Shown here in pieces: positions 1 through 7,674 of a stretch of DNA of 8,493 bases (position 1 is its first letter; each line of letters starts with the position of its first letter). Below the pieces are notes generated by a model that ran no database searches, had not been told where the DNA came from, and was given only the letters and a program-made list of their open reading frames with translations. The DNA is taken from NCBI GenBank assembly GCA_019421525.1, contig JAHZFC010000019.1, positions 75 to 8,567 on the forward strand, given 5' to 3'. This DNA comes from Clostridiales bacterium (GTDB taxonomy: Bacteria; Bacillota; Clostridia; Oscillospirales; Oscillospiraceae). The translations under genes were made by a program, and so were the position numbers.

Positions 1-615
1 CTCATAGAGCACCACGCCGGCGGAATAGAGGTCAGAGCGGCCATCGATATGGCTGCCCCGGGCCTGCTCCGGGGAGATATAGTGGACCGATCCCAGAGCC
101 TCCTGGGTCAGGGTCGCCTGGGCAGCGCTGGCCACCCTGGCGATGCCAAAATCCGTGACCTTCACGCTGCCGTCCCGAAGGACCATGATGTTTTGCGGCT
201 TGATGTCCCGGTGGATGATGCCCCGGCTATGGGCGTGGCCCAGGGCCCGGACGATCTGGGTGATAAAGTGGAGCGCTTCCCGCCAGCTCAACGGTGTGCC
301 CCGTTTTTTCATGTACTGTTTGAGGGTCATGCCGTCCACGAGCTCCATGACGATGTAATCCAGCTCCTCAGACCGGCTGACATCATAGATGGCCACGATA
401 TTCACATGGGACAGCATGGCCACCGCCTGGGACTCGTCATGGAAACGCCGGCGGAACTCCGCGTCACTGGCCAGCTCCGGCTTAAGGATCTTGATCGCCA
501 CCAGACGGTTGAGCCGGTGATCGCGGCTCTTATACACCATCGCCATGCCGCCCACGCCGATGCACTCCAGGATCTCATATCGGTTGTCGAGCATTTTACC
601 TATGTATTGATCCAT
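1..615 (-). CDS. prkC: Hanks-type Ser/Thr protein kinase PrkC/PknB family, N-terminal kinase domain (3' end cut off)
   Basis: Membrane-anchored eukaryotic-like Ser/Thr kinases of this family phosphorylate cell-wall, translation and metabolic proteins. The visible 205 residues are almost a whole kinase catalytic lobe pair. They show the glycine-rich loop GVGGMAMVY (20-28), the ATP-anchoring Lys42 in VAIKIL, the partner Glu61, the catalytic loop HRDIKPQN (135-142), DFG (155-157), activation-loop threonines at 168 and 170, GSVHYISPEQ (175-184, the APE-like segment) and Asp195. No catalytic residue is missing. The start at 615 follows AGGAGGA at 623-629 with 7-nt spacing. It begins 16 bases after the stop of the PP2C phosphatase gene, the usual antagonistic pairing. 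The rest of the kinase domain, the expected transmembrane helix and the extracellular PASTA repeats lie beyond the left edge, so the PASTA architecture is inferred from family and synteny, not seen. Confidence 0.95.
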   Translation of the reverse strand, partial: MDQYIGKMLDNRYEILECIGVGGMAMVYKSRDHRLNRLVAIKILKPELASDAEFRRRFHDESQAVAMLSHVNIVAIYDVSRSEELDYIVMELVDGMTLKQYMKKRGTPLSWREALHFITQIVRALGHAHSRGIIHRDIKPQNIMVLRDGSVKVTDFGIARVASAAQATLTQEALGSVHYISPEQARGSHIDGRSDLYSAGVVLYE

Positions 616-631
616 GGTAAAGTCCTCCTGA

Positions 632-1348
632 TCAAAGTTGAACGAGAACGGCGGTCACGTTGTCCGGAGCGCCTCGCTCCAGCGCCAGGCGGAGCAGCCG
701 CTGACAACAGCCTGCCTTATCCTCCGCCACCACTTCACGGCGCAGTTCCTCGTCAGTCACGGTATTGGAGAGACCATCTGAGCACAACAGCAGGTAGCCT
801 CCCGTGTTATCCAGCTCGAACAGGTCCTCCTGTACGGTCCTGTCCACCCCCAGAGCCCGGGTGATCAAGTTCTTCTGCGGGTGTACCCTGGCCTCTTCCC
901 GGGTGATCTCTCCCTGCTCCACCAGATCCTCCACCAGGGAGTGGTCCCGGGTGACGCGGCGGATCTCGCCGTCCAGCACCTGATAACATCGGCTGTCCCC
1001 GATGTTGACCACCCACAAGGTATCCTCTGTGACCAGGGCCGCCACCAATGTGGTCCCCATCCCCCGGCACTCCGGGCGGTCAAGGGATATGGAATAGACC
1101 TTCTCATTGGCCTGAGCCACCGCTTTGCGCAGGGCGCCCGCCCAGCCATCCGGCTGTTGGCCCTGGGCCAACAGCGACTGGGTGAACTCCTCCACTGCCG
1201 TAGAACTGGCCACATTGCCGGCCCGGGCACCTCCCATGCCGTCGCACACCACGGCCAGCGCCGTATGTTCATCCAGCCCCTCGATCCGATAGCTGTCCTG
1301 GTTGTCGTTCCTTACGGCACCTATGTCCGTAATGCCCCATAGATTCAT
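632..1348 (-). CDS. stp: PP2C-family Ser/Thr protein phosphatase (Stp/PrpC type)
   Basis: Metal-dependent (Mn/Mg) cytosolic phosphatase that removes phosphate from Ser/Thr residues, typically reversing the action of the adjacent PrkC-type kinase. The 238-residue length is normal for the bacterial single-domain form. PP2C motifs appear in order: TDIGAVRNDNQDS (7-19), VCDGMGG (34-40) with metal ligand Asp36, GMGTTLVAAL (96-105), NIGDSRCY (115-122), RDHSLVEDLVEQGEI (134-148), LITRALG (161-167), LLLCSDGLSN (186-195) with metal ligand Asp191, and GAPDNVTAVLV (226-236) with metal ligand Asp229. The ATG at 1348 overlaps the rlmN stop codon as ATGA and has AAAGGA at 1358-1363, 9 nt upstream, so translational coupling to rlmN is likely. 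The kinase gene follows 16 bases downstream. The family call is firm; the kinase partner relationship is inferred from context. Confidence 0.96.
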   Translation of the reverse strand: MNLWGITDIGAVRNDNQDSYRIEGLDEHTALAVVCDGMGGARAGNVASSTAVEEFTQSLLAQGQQPDGWAGALRKAVAQANEKVYSISLDRPECRGMGTTLVAALVTEDTLWVVNIGDSRCYQVLDGEIRRVTRDHSLVEDLVEQGEITREEARVHPQKNLITRALGVDRTVQEDLFELDNTGGYLLLCSDGLSNTVTDEELRREVVAEDKAGCCQRLLRLALERGAPDNVTAVLVQL

Positions 1349-2400
1349 GGTATGGTATCCTTTCCGCTCTGGGTATTTTCGCGTTCCTGGAGATGTTTCC
1401 GCCTGAGCTGGCCGCAGGACGCATCGATGTCCCCGCCCAGTTTGCGCCGCACCGTTGCGGTCACTCCATGGCTTTCCAGACGCTGCTGGAATCGTCGCAC
1501 CCTCCTGCTGGGCTTTAAGGGAGATTCCGCCACATGGTTGAGGGGGATCAGATTGACATGCCCCGGTTGCCCTTTCAGCAAAGCCGCCAGCAGATCGGCC
1601 TGATGGTCGCTGTCGTTCACCCCGTCGATCATGGCGTACTCATAGGAGATACGCCGGCCGGTGGTCTCGAAATATCTCCGGCAGGTCTCCATCAGCCGCT
1701 CCACACCCACAGCCCGGTTCACCGGCATCAGCCGGGAGCGGGTCTCGTCGTCAGGCGCATGGAGGGATACGCTCAGAGTCAATTGTAACCCAAGACCGGC
1801 CAGTTTGTCAATTTTATCTGTCAGGCCGCAGGTGGACAGGGAGATATGCCGCATCCCGATGTTGACCCCATCCGGATGGTTGACCAGGGTGAGGAAGCGC
1901 AGGACCTGGTCGAAATTATCCAGCGGCTCCCCGATGCCCATCATCACGATGTTGGAGATCTCCTCCCCGCTGTCCAGCTGGGTGAACAGCACCTGATCCA
2001 AGATCTCAGAGGCAGTCAGATCCCGGATCTTACCGCCGCGGGTGGAGGCACAGAACACGCATCCCATATTGCACCCCACCTGGCAGGATACACAGACAGT
2101 ATTCCCATGCCTGTAGCGCATCAAAACCGTCTCGATACAATTTCCGTCTCCCAACCGCCACAGATACTTGATAGTACCGTCCAGGGCGGACACCTGCTTG
2201 CGCTCCACCTGGGGCACGGTGAGGAAGCACTCCTGCTCCAGCTGGGCCCGCAGAGCCTTGGACAGGTCGCTCATCTCATCAAAGGAAGTGACCGGCTTGT
2301 GCAGCCACCGGAAGATCTGTTTTGCCCGGAAAGCCGGCTGGCCCAGCTCCTTCAGGTAGTCCCGAAGCTCCTCCGGGGTCATGGATCTGATGTCCCGCAC
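1345..2400 (-). CDS. rlmN: Dual-specificity 23S rRNA/tRNA adenine-C2 methyltransferase RlmN (radical SAM), GTG start
   Basis: Radical SAM enzyme that makes 2-methyladenosine at 23S rRNA A2503 and, in characterised relatives, at A37 of some tRNAs. With the GTG at 2400 as start the protein has 351 residues, normal for the family. The 4Fe-4S motif is CNMGCVFC with Cys110, 114 and 117. The two mechanistic cysteines match E. coli Cys118 and Cys355: Cys103 in TVCVSCQVGC and Cys329 in GGDIDASCGQL (321-332). The SAM-binding GIGEPLDN lies at 155-162. The N-terminal PEELRDYLKELGQPAFRAKQIF region is the usual RlmN accessory helical domain. Open frame continues upstream to 2466, but this would overlap rsmB by 61 bases. 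The GTG at 2400 has a full GGAGGTGA site 5 nt upstream. A GTG at 2409 or an ATG at 2382 are less likely starts. The 3' end overlaps stp by 4 bases. Confidence 0.95.
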   Translation of the reverse strand: MRDIRSMTPEELRDYLKELGQPAFRAKQIFRWLHKPVTSFDEMSDLSKALRAQLEQECFLTVPQVERKQVSALDGTIKYLWRLGDGNCIETVLMRYRHGNTVCVSCQVGCNMGCVFCASTRGGKIRDLTASEILDQVLFTQLDSGEEISNIVMMGIGEPLDNFDQVLRFLTLVNHPDGVNIGMRHISLSTCGLTDKIDKLAGLGLQLTLSVSLHAPDDETRSRLMPVNRAVGVERLMETCRRYFETTGRRISYEYAMIDGVNDSDHQADLLAALLKGQPGHVNLIPLNHVAESPLKPSRRVRRFQQRLESHGVTATVRRKLGGDIDASCGQLRRKHLQERENTQSGKDTIP

Positions 2401-2405
2401 GTCCG

Positions 2406-2413
2406 TCACCTCC
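2406..2413 (-). promoter_or_regulatory. Ribosome binding site of rlmN containing the rsmB stop codon
   Basis: On the minus strand this reads GGAGGTGA, an extended match to the 16S rRNA 3' end, followed by 5 nt and then the GTG at 2400. Its last three bases are the rsmB stop TGA, so ribosomes finishing rsmB terminate directly on the rlmN initiation site. This decides the rlmN start in favour of 2400. Confidence 0.75.
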
Positions 2414-3731
2414 GTTTCCTCAGTTTCGCCATAAAGAATCCGTCTGTTCCGTGGATGTGGGGCCACAGGGTGAGCATCCCTTTGCTCTCACCGACCCCCG
2501 GCAGCGTAAAGCTCTCCAGGAAAAAGTCAGGGTGGCCGGACAGAAAATCCTCCACCACCGCCTCATTTTCCCGCTCCAGCAGTGTGCAGGTGGAATAGAG
2601 CAAAGTACCGCCCGCCCGGACATAGGCGGAGTTATTGCCTAAGATCTTCCGCTGCACCTTGGGCAGCCCTGCCAGCGGCGCGGCAGCCTTATATCTTATG
2701 TCCGGCTTCTTGCGGATGATGCCTAGCCCCGAACAGGGCACGTCCGCGATCACCACATCAAAGCTCCCCAGCCATTCTGGTCTGACCTGGGCCGCATTTT
2801 GCAGCTGGGGCCGCAGACTGCGGAAACCCAGCCTGGCCTTGCCCGCCTCCAGCAGCCTGATCTTGTGGGGGTGGATGTCGCAGCACACCACCTCGCCCCG
2901 ATCCTCCATCTGGATGGCACAGGCAAAGGACTTCCCGCCCGGGGCGGCACAGCAGTCCAGCACCCGCTGCCCTGCTTTTGGTCCTGCCGCCAGCACAGCC
3001 ATACGGGCAGCCGCGTCCTGGACGTAAAACCATCCCTTTTGGTAGGCATCCAATTCCTCCAGATCTCCGGTCCCCCGAAGGACAAGGCAGCCAGGCAGCC
3101 AGGGATGGGATCCTCCCTGAACGCCCTGGGACTCCAGGCTCTCCAGTGCCTGCCCAGGCGATACCTGCAAGGCATTTACCTGTATAGTAGTTGGAGGCTG
3201 CTGATCATCGGTGTCCAGCAATGCCTCCGTCCCTTCCCGGCCCAGCCGGGCTTCAAAGCTCTCGACCAACCACTGAGGGTGGCTATACCGGAGAGACATC
3301 GTCTCCTCCCAGGTCTTGCCTGTCGGCTCCGGCAATTCGTCTCGCTGGCGCAGATAGGCGCGCAGCACTGCGTTGACCAGCCCCGCCGCCTTGGGATTTC
3401 GGCTGTGCTTCCGGGTGAGCTTCACCGCCTCATTGACGGCGGCGCTGTCAGGCACCCGGTCCATCTCCTGGATCTGGTACAGGGCCAGGCGCAGCGAGCA
3501 AAGCACAGCCCCTTCCAGCTTGTCCAGGGGGATGCGGGAAAACTGGGCCAGATACCAGTCCAGCCGGAGCTGGTTTTGGAGCACGCCAAAGCACAGCCGG
3601 GTGGCCAGGGCCGCGTCCCGCCTGTCCAGACCGTCCTCCCGGATGGCCTTTTTCAGATATCCGTCCGACCAGGCCCCCTGACGCTGGCAGGCCATCAGGG
3701 TCCGCAGAGCCGTCTCCCGGGCGCTTGCCAT
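2406..3731 (-). CDS. rsmB: 16S rRNA (cytosine967-C5)-methyltransferase RsmB (Sun/Fmu)
   Basis: SAM-dependent methyltransferase that makes m5C967 (E. coli numbering) on 16S rRNA. The 441-residue length fits the family. Residues 1 to about 130 form the NusB-like RNA-binding domain that separates RsmB from other NOL1/NOP2/Sun proteins, including ETALRTL near the start and SAAVNEAVKL with AAGLVNAVLR around 96-125. The catalytic domain follows, with SAM motif I VLDCCAAPGGKS (257-268), the acidic motif II residue Asp285, motif IV DVPCSGLG (330-337) with Cys333, and motif VI YSTCTL (379-384) with the nucleophile Cys382. C-terminal DGFFMAKL (430-437) is typical. The start at 3731 is set by GAGGAGG at 3738-3744 with 6-nt spacing. 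The gene lies 28 bases after the fmt stop, and its own stop falls in the rlmN ribosome binding site. All active-site residues are intact. Confidence 0.96.
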   Translation of the reverse strand: MASARETALRTLMACQRQGAWSDGYLKKAIREDGLDRRDAALATRLCFGVLQNQLRLDWYLAQFSRIPLDKLEGAVLCSLRLALYQIQEMDRVPDSAAVNEAVKLTRKHSRNPKAAGLVNAVLRAYLRQRDELPEPTGKTWEETMSLRYSHPQWLVESFEARLGREGTEALLDTDDQQPPTTIQVNALQVSPGQALESLESQGVQGGSHPWLPGCLVLRGTGDLEELDAYQKGWFYVQDAAARMAVLAAGPKAGQRVLDCCAAPGGKSFACAIQMEDRGEVVCCDIHPHKIRLLEAGKARLGFRSLRPQLQNAAQVRPEWLGSFDVVIADVPCSGLGIIRKKPDIRYKAAAPLAGLPKVQRKILGNNSAYVRAGGTLLYSTCTLLERENEAVVEDFLSGHPDFFLESFTLPGVGESKGMLTLWPHIHGTDGFFMAKLRKRR

Positions 3732-3759
3732 AGGCGGCCTCCTCTCGGTTCAAAGTGAT

Positions 3760-4680
3760 TCAGTCCACTGGGATGGGGTGTCCCATCAAAAAGGCGGTAG
3801 CCGCCATACGCTTCTTGCCGTCGGGCTGGAGCTCGTCGAGCTGGAGCACCTGTCCGCCCCCACAGGCCACCTTCAGCCCATGCTTGTCCGCCTGGACCAC
3901 GGTGCCGGGGGCTTTATCTGTGTGTTCCGAAGTCAATGTGGTAGACCAAATCTTACAGCGCACCCCGTCGATCACTGCCGTGGCAGAGGGCCAGGGGACC
4001 AGCCCGCGCACCTGGTCGTGGAGCTGCCGGGCGCTCCTGGTCCAGTCCATGGGGGACATCTCCTTGGACAGCATGGGCGCATAGCAGGACAGCGCGTCAT
4101 CCTGTGCCGTCCGGGGAGCAGTCCCCTGCTCCAGCTGCTCCAGAGTGCGGACCAACAGTCCGGCTCCCAACTGGGCCAGCCGGTCATGGAGGGATGCGGC
4201 ATCCTCATCCAGGCCGATGGGAGTCGCCTCCTGGGAAATGATATCCCCAGTGTCCAGCCCCTGAGCCATATACATGATGGTAACGCCGGTCTCATCCTCC
4301 CCGTTGAGGATCGCCCAGTTGATGGGGGCCGCCCCCCTGTATTTGGGCAGCAGCGAGGAGTGGACGTTCACGCACCCCAGCGGAGGCAGTTCCAGGATAT
4401 CCGCCGGCAGGATCTTTCCATAGGCGGCAACAACGATCAGCTCCGGCGACAGCTGCCGGAGGATATCCAGCGCCTGGCCGTCCCGAAGCTTTTCCGGCTG
4501 GTAGACCGGGATATCTTCCGTTATAGCATATTCCTTTACAGGCGTTGGCTGGAGCTTCATGCCGCGGTTTTTAGGCTTATCCGGCTGTGTGAATGCCCCC
4601 ACGACCTCATGTCCGGCCTCCACCAGCGCTTTCAAAGAGGGCACCGCGAACATGGGAGTGCCCATGAATACCAGCCTCAT
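3760..4680 (-). CDS. fmt: Methionyl-tRNA formyltransferase
   Basis: Transfers a formyl group from 10-formyl-tetrahydrofolate to Met-tRNAfMet, producing the initiator used for bacterial translation. The 306 residues match the usual length. The N-terminal Rossmann-type formyltransferase domain begins RLVFMGTPMFAVPSL and contains the loop TQPDKPKNRG (31-40), VVAAYGKILP (83-92) and VNVHSSLLPKYRGAAPI (104-120). Asn105, His107 and Asp143 in GLDTGD correspond to the catalytic Asn, His and Asp of E. coli Fmt. The C-terminal tRNA-binding OB-like domain runs from about 205 (SKEMSPMDW, then VRGLVPWPSA) to the end. The ATG at 4680 overlaps the def stop as ATGA. A GGAGG lies 10 nt upstream and an AGGG 4 nt upstream. 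Co-location with def, which removes the formyl group again, is the conserved def-fmt pair. Confidence 0.97.
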   Translation of the reverse strand: MRLVFMGTPMFAVPSLKALVEAGHEVVGAFTQPDKPKNRGMKLQPTPVKEYAITEDIPVYQPEKLRDGQALDILRQLSPELIVVAAYGKILPADILELPPLGCVNVHSSLLPKYRGAAPINWAILNGEDETGVTIMYMAQGLDTGDIISQEATPIGLDEDAASLHDRLAQLGAGLLVRTLEQLEQGTAPRTAQDDALSCYAPMLSKEMSPMDWTRSARQLHDQVRGLVPWPSATAVIDGVRCKIWSTTLTSEHTDKAPGTVVQADKHGLKVACGGGQVLQLDELQPDGKKRMAATAFLMGHPIPVD

Positions 4681-5165
4681 CTGCCCTCGTCCTCCATGGC
4701 CTCCAGTTCCTCCACGGTATAGAGCCGGTCGGTCTGTTCAACAAAGAGGTGACCGTCCAGGTGCTCCAGCTCATGGCAGAAGCAGCGGGCCACGATCTCC
4801 TCTCCGTCCAGTTCGAACACCCTTCCGTTGCGGTCCTGGGCCCGGACCCGGGCCTTATAGGGTCGGGTGACCAGGCCATACTTTCCAGGGACAGACAGGC
4901 AGCCCTCCAGTCCCGTCTGCTCTCCCTCCGTGTGGATGAGCTCAGGGTTGACCAGCTCCACCATCTGGTCGTCCGCGTCCACGACCACCACCACCCGGCG
5001 GAGGATCCCCACCTGGGGGGCGGCCAGACCGGCTCCATTGGCGTCTGCCAAAGTCTCTTTCATGTCGTCCAATAGGATGTGGAGCCGCTCGTCGAACCGC
5101 TCCACCGGACGGCTCTTTTTATACAGCGTGGGGTCTCCCTCGATCAAGATCTTTCTCAAAGCCAT
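4677..5165 (-). CDS. def: Peptide deformylase
   Basis: Metallohydrolase that removes the N-formyl group from nascent proteins at the ribosome exit. The 162 residues fit the standard bacterial class. All three signature motifs are present: GAGLAAPQVG (44-53); EGCLSVPG (87-94) with metal-binding Cys89; and HELEHLDG (131-138), supplying His131 and His135 as metal ligands and Glu132 as general acid/base. The start at 5165 is set by TAGGAGGA at 5173-5180 with 7-nt spacing. The gene begins 12 bases after the priA stop and overlaps fmt by 4 bases. Nothing indicates an inactive paralogue. Confidence 0.97.
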   Translation of the reverse strand: MALRKILIEGDPTLYKKSRPVERFDERLHILLDDMKETLADANGAGLAAPQVGILRRVVVVVDADDQMVELVNPELIHTEGEQTGLEGCLSVPGKYGLVTRPYKARVRAQDRNGRVFELDGEEIVARCFCHELEHLDGHLFVEQTDRLYTVEELEAMEDEGR

Positions 5166-5172
5166 GCGATAT

Positions 5173-5180
5173 TCCTCCTA
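5173..5180 (-). promoter_or_regulatory. Ribosome binding site of def containing the priA stop codon
   Basis: On the minus strand this reads TAGGAGGA, and its first three bases are the TAG that ends priA. The def ATG lies 7 nt further on. Termination on priA therefore puts the ribosome directly over the def initiation site, an arrangement that favours reinitiation. Confidence 0.75.
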
Positions 5181-7649
5181 ATCCATGGGGTTGACGTCCG
5201 CATACAGGGACACGCCCCGATTTCGTTGGTCCTTCATTGCCTGCCGGAGCAGATGGGCCACCAGCTCCCGCAGCTTCTTTTGATTTTGGGCCCTCAGGGT
5301 CAGGCGGTAGCGGTATCGGTCGTTGACCTTGGCCACCGCCGCGGGAGCTGGTCCCAGCAGCTGGACCTGGATATCCCGGTATTCTGCTGCCGCCAATGTC
5401 TTTTCCAGCGCCTGCCGCAGCCGCAGACAGGTGCGGAGCACCGCCGACTCCTCCAGCCCGGAGGCGGTGAGGACGAACAGGTCCAGGAAGGGCGGATAGC
5501 CCCGGAGACGGCGCAGCTGGATCTCCTCATCATAAAACTGGTCATAATCCTGACGGGCGGCGCACTGGATGATCTCATTTTCCGGGGTATAGGTCTGGAT
5601 GATGGCACGTCCGGTCTTGCTTCCCCGGCCGGCCCGGCCCACCACCTGGGTCAGCAGGGAGAAGGTGCGCTCCCCCGCCCGAAGATCTCCAGTATAGAGG
5701 GACTGGTCGGCGGACACCACCCCCACCAGGGTGACATTTTCAAGATCCAGTCCCTTGGCCACCATCTGGGTGCCCACCAGCACCGGGATGCCCTTTTTTC
5801 GGAACTGATCCAAGATCTTCTCGTGGCTACGGGTGGCGGTCACGGTATCCGCGTCCATCCGGAGCACCTGCATACCTGGGAACCGCTCCTTCAGCTCCTC
5901 CTCCACCTTCTGAGTGCCCGCCCCCACAAAGCTCAACATACCGCCGCACGCCGGGCAGGCCTCCGGCAGCGCCTGAGAGTAGCCGCAGTAATGACACATG
6001 AGACGGCCATTGGCGGAATGGTAGGTCAAATGGACAGAACACCGGGGACAGGTGGGCACCTGTCCACACTCGCCGCAGGTGACCATCCGGCTTGTCCCCC
6101 GGCGGTTCAGGAATAAAATAGCCTGCTCTCCCCTGGCCGCGGTGTCGGACAAGGCCTGCACCAGAGCCTGACTGAGCACGGTGCCGTTGCCCGCACGCAG
6201 TTCCTCTTTCATGTCTATGATAGACACATGGGGAAGTGCCTTCTCATTATAGCGGCGGCTCAGAGTGAAGAGATGATAGGCCCCTTCCCTGGCATGGTAC
6301 ATACTCTCCACCGAGGGGGTGGCGGAGCCCAAAAGAAGAAGCGCCCTGTTTTTGGCACAGCGGTACCTGGCGATATCCCGTGCGTGATACCGGGGCGTCT
6401 GTTCTGATTTATAGCTCGGCTCCTGCTCCTCATCCAACACGATCAGCCCCAAATGGGGAAGCGGTGCAAATACGGCGGACCGGGTGCCGATGACTACCTT
6501 GGCGTCTCCGCTGCGGGCCCGCTTCCACTCGTCACACCGCTCCCCGGAGCGCAGGGAACTGTGGAGGATGGCCACCTGACGGCCGAACCGGGCGGCAAAC
6601 ACCTGCATCAGCTGAGGCGTCAGGGCGATCTCTGGCACCAGCACCAGGGCAGTCTTGTCTTTGGATAGAACATGGTCGATGAGATGGAGATAGATCTGGG
6701 TCTTACCGCTGCCTGTCACGCCGTACAACAGCGCACCCGCAGCCACTCCCTGGTCCACCAGCTGGCGCAGGCCCTCATAGACCGCCTGCTGCTCTTCATT
6801 GAGCTTTGTCGCCTGCCCGCCGCCCACAGGATAGGGGAGCTCCGGCCGGCGAAATGCCTCCTGGGTCTCCAGCGTGAGCAGGCCGCGCTTTTCCAGCGCC
6901 TTTAGCGTGGTCACGGACGCCCCGGTGAAATAACACAGCTCCCGTGCCGAGATGCGGCCAAAGACACACAGCTGCTCCACCACAGAGTATTGAAGAGGCG
7001 CCCGGCTCCGGCGGGAGCTCACCTGGGCCATGGCGTCCTCCGGCGGCACAGCCAGCACCGCAACCTTTTCCTGCTTGTCGCCCACGCCCCGGGCGGCGCT
7101 GGTCTCCAGGACGATGACGCCCTGCTCCGACAGCTGCCGCAGCGGCGGGTTAGGGTCGCTCAGGCCAAATGCCTGCCGGATCTGCCGCATCTCCACGCAG
7201 CCCCCGTTTGCCAGCAGCAGTTCCACCAGATGCTTGGCCTTGGTGGACCGTCCGGCGGCCTGCTCCGCACGCTCCCGGTCCACCCCGTCAGCCAGCTTCC
7301 AGCAGTCCTTCAGAGAAAACCACAGTCCGGAGGGCAGCATGGCACGGGCTGCGTCATAAACGGTACAGAAATACTGCTCCCGCATCCACAGGGCCAGCTT
7401 GAGCAGCTCCGGCTCCAGCATAGGCTCGTCATCCAACAGGGCCAGGATGGCCTTTCGCTTTTCTCCATCCGGCTCTTGGTCAACCATAGCCAGGATGATG
7501 CCGTCCGTCCTGCGGTTGCCCGCCCCGAAGGGGACCAGCACCCGCATCCCCGGCTGAGCACGCCCGGCCAGCTCCTCCGGCACCAGATAGTCATAGGGAC
7601 GGTCGATGGCATAGGTCGCACTGGCTACAGCTACTTTTGCCAGATCCAT
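5178..7649 (-). CDS. priA: Primosomal protein N' (replication restart helicase PriA)
   Basis: Superfamily 2 DNA helicase that recognises abandoned forks and D-loops and reloads the replicative helicase. With the ATG at 7649 the protein has 823 residues. The N-terminal 3'-end-binding domain starts AKVAVASATYAIDRPYDYLVP. After a winged-helix region come Walker A GVTGSGKT (310-317, Lys316), TRSAVFAP (389-396), Walker B-type DEEQ (406-409, where DEEH is the well-known form), motif III GSATPS (441-446), and four zinc-binding CxxC pairs at 525/528, 534/537, 552/555 and 565/568. GTQMVAKGLD (626-635), GDLRAGERTF (654-663) and QVVGRAGRG (668-676) form the C-terminal helicase motifs. The open frame extends to a TTG at 7670, but GAGGAGG at 7656-7662, 6 nt before the ATG at 7649, decides the start. 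coaBC, the usual upstream neighbour in Bacillus, is absent here. Confidence 0.96.
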   Translation of the reverse strand: MDLAKVAVASATYAIDRPYDYLVPEELAGRAQPGMRVLVPFGAGNRRTDGIILAMVDQEPDGEKRKAILALLDDEPMLEPELLKLALWMREQYFCTVYDAARAMLPSGLWFSLKDCWKLADGVDRERAEQAAGRSTKAKHLVELLLANGGCVEMRQIRQAFGLSDPNPPLRQLSEQGVIVLETSAARGVGDKQEKVAVLAVPPEDAMAQVSSRRSRAPLQYSVVEQLCVFGRISARELCYFTGASVTTLKALEKRGLLTLETQEAFRRPELPYPVGGGQATKLNEEQQAVYEGLRQLVDQGVAAGALLYGVTGSGKTQIYLHLIDHVLSKDKTALVLVPEIALTPQLMQVFAARFGRQVAILHSSLRSGERCDEWKRARSGDAKVVIGTRSAVFAPLPHLGLIVLDEEQEPSYKSEQTPRYHARDIARYRCAKNRALLLLGSATPSVESMYHAREGAYHLFTLSRRYNEKALPHVSIIDMKEELRAGNGTVLSQALVQALSDTAARGEQAILFLNRRGTSRMVTCGECGQVPTCPRCSVHLTYHSANGRLMCHYCGYSQALPEACPACGGMLSFVGAGTQKVEEELKERFPGMQVLRMDADTVTATRSHEKILDQFRKKGIPVLVGTQMVAKGLDLENVTLVGVVSADQSLYTGDLRAGERTFSLLTQVVGRAGRGSKTGRAIIQTYTPENEIIQCAARQDYDQFYDEEIQLRRLRGYPPFLDLFVLTASGLEESAVLRTCLRLRQALEKTLAAAEYRDIQVQLLGPAPAAVAKVNDRYRYRLTLRAQNQKKLRELVAHLLRQAMKDQRNRGVSLYADVNPMD

Positions 7650-7655
7650 CTCGTC

Positions 7656-7662
7656 CCTCCTC
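7656..7662 (-). promoter_or_regulatory. Ribosome binding site of priA
   Basis: GAGGAGG on the minus strand, 6 nt before the ATG at 7649. It would lie inside the coding sequence if the upstream TTG at 7670 were used, so it supports the shorter 823-residue PriA. It sits 12 nt downstream of a strong hairpin at 7675-7696. Confidence 0.75.
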
Positions 7663-7674
7663 TCCAGCAACAGA

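Noticed and set aside
49..864. Plus-strand open frame of 271 codons
   Set aside because: Covers the antisense of the kinase and part of the phosphatase; no protein family signal. The minus strand is clearly coding.
2401..2466. Longer RlmN start at 2466
   Set aside because: It would overlap rsmB by 61 bases with a non-homologous N-terminal extension; the GTG at 2400 has an excellent ribosome binding site.
2799..3758. Plus-strand open frame of 319 codons
   Set aside because: Antisense to rsmB; low-complexity GC-shadow composition and no recognisable domain.
3778..4722. Plus-strand open frame of 314 codons
   Set aside because: Antisense to fmt and the end of def, both fully supported by catalytic motifs.
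5079..6116. Long plus-strand open frame of 345 codons
   Set aside because: It lies antisense to def and priA, resembles no family, is rich in His, Gln, Gly and Leu as expected from a GC-rich reverse complement, and has no matching ribosome binding site. The opposite strand encodes PriA with all motifs intact.
7650..7670. Longer PriA start at TTG 7670
   Set aside because: The strong GAGGAGG at 7656-7662 would be inside the coding region, and it is ideally spaced for the ATG at 7649.
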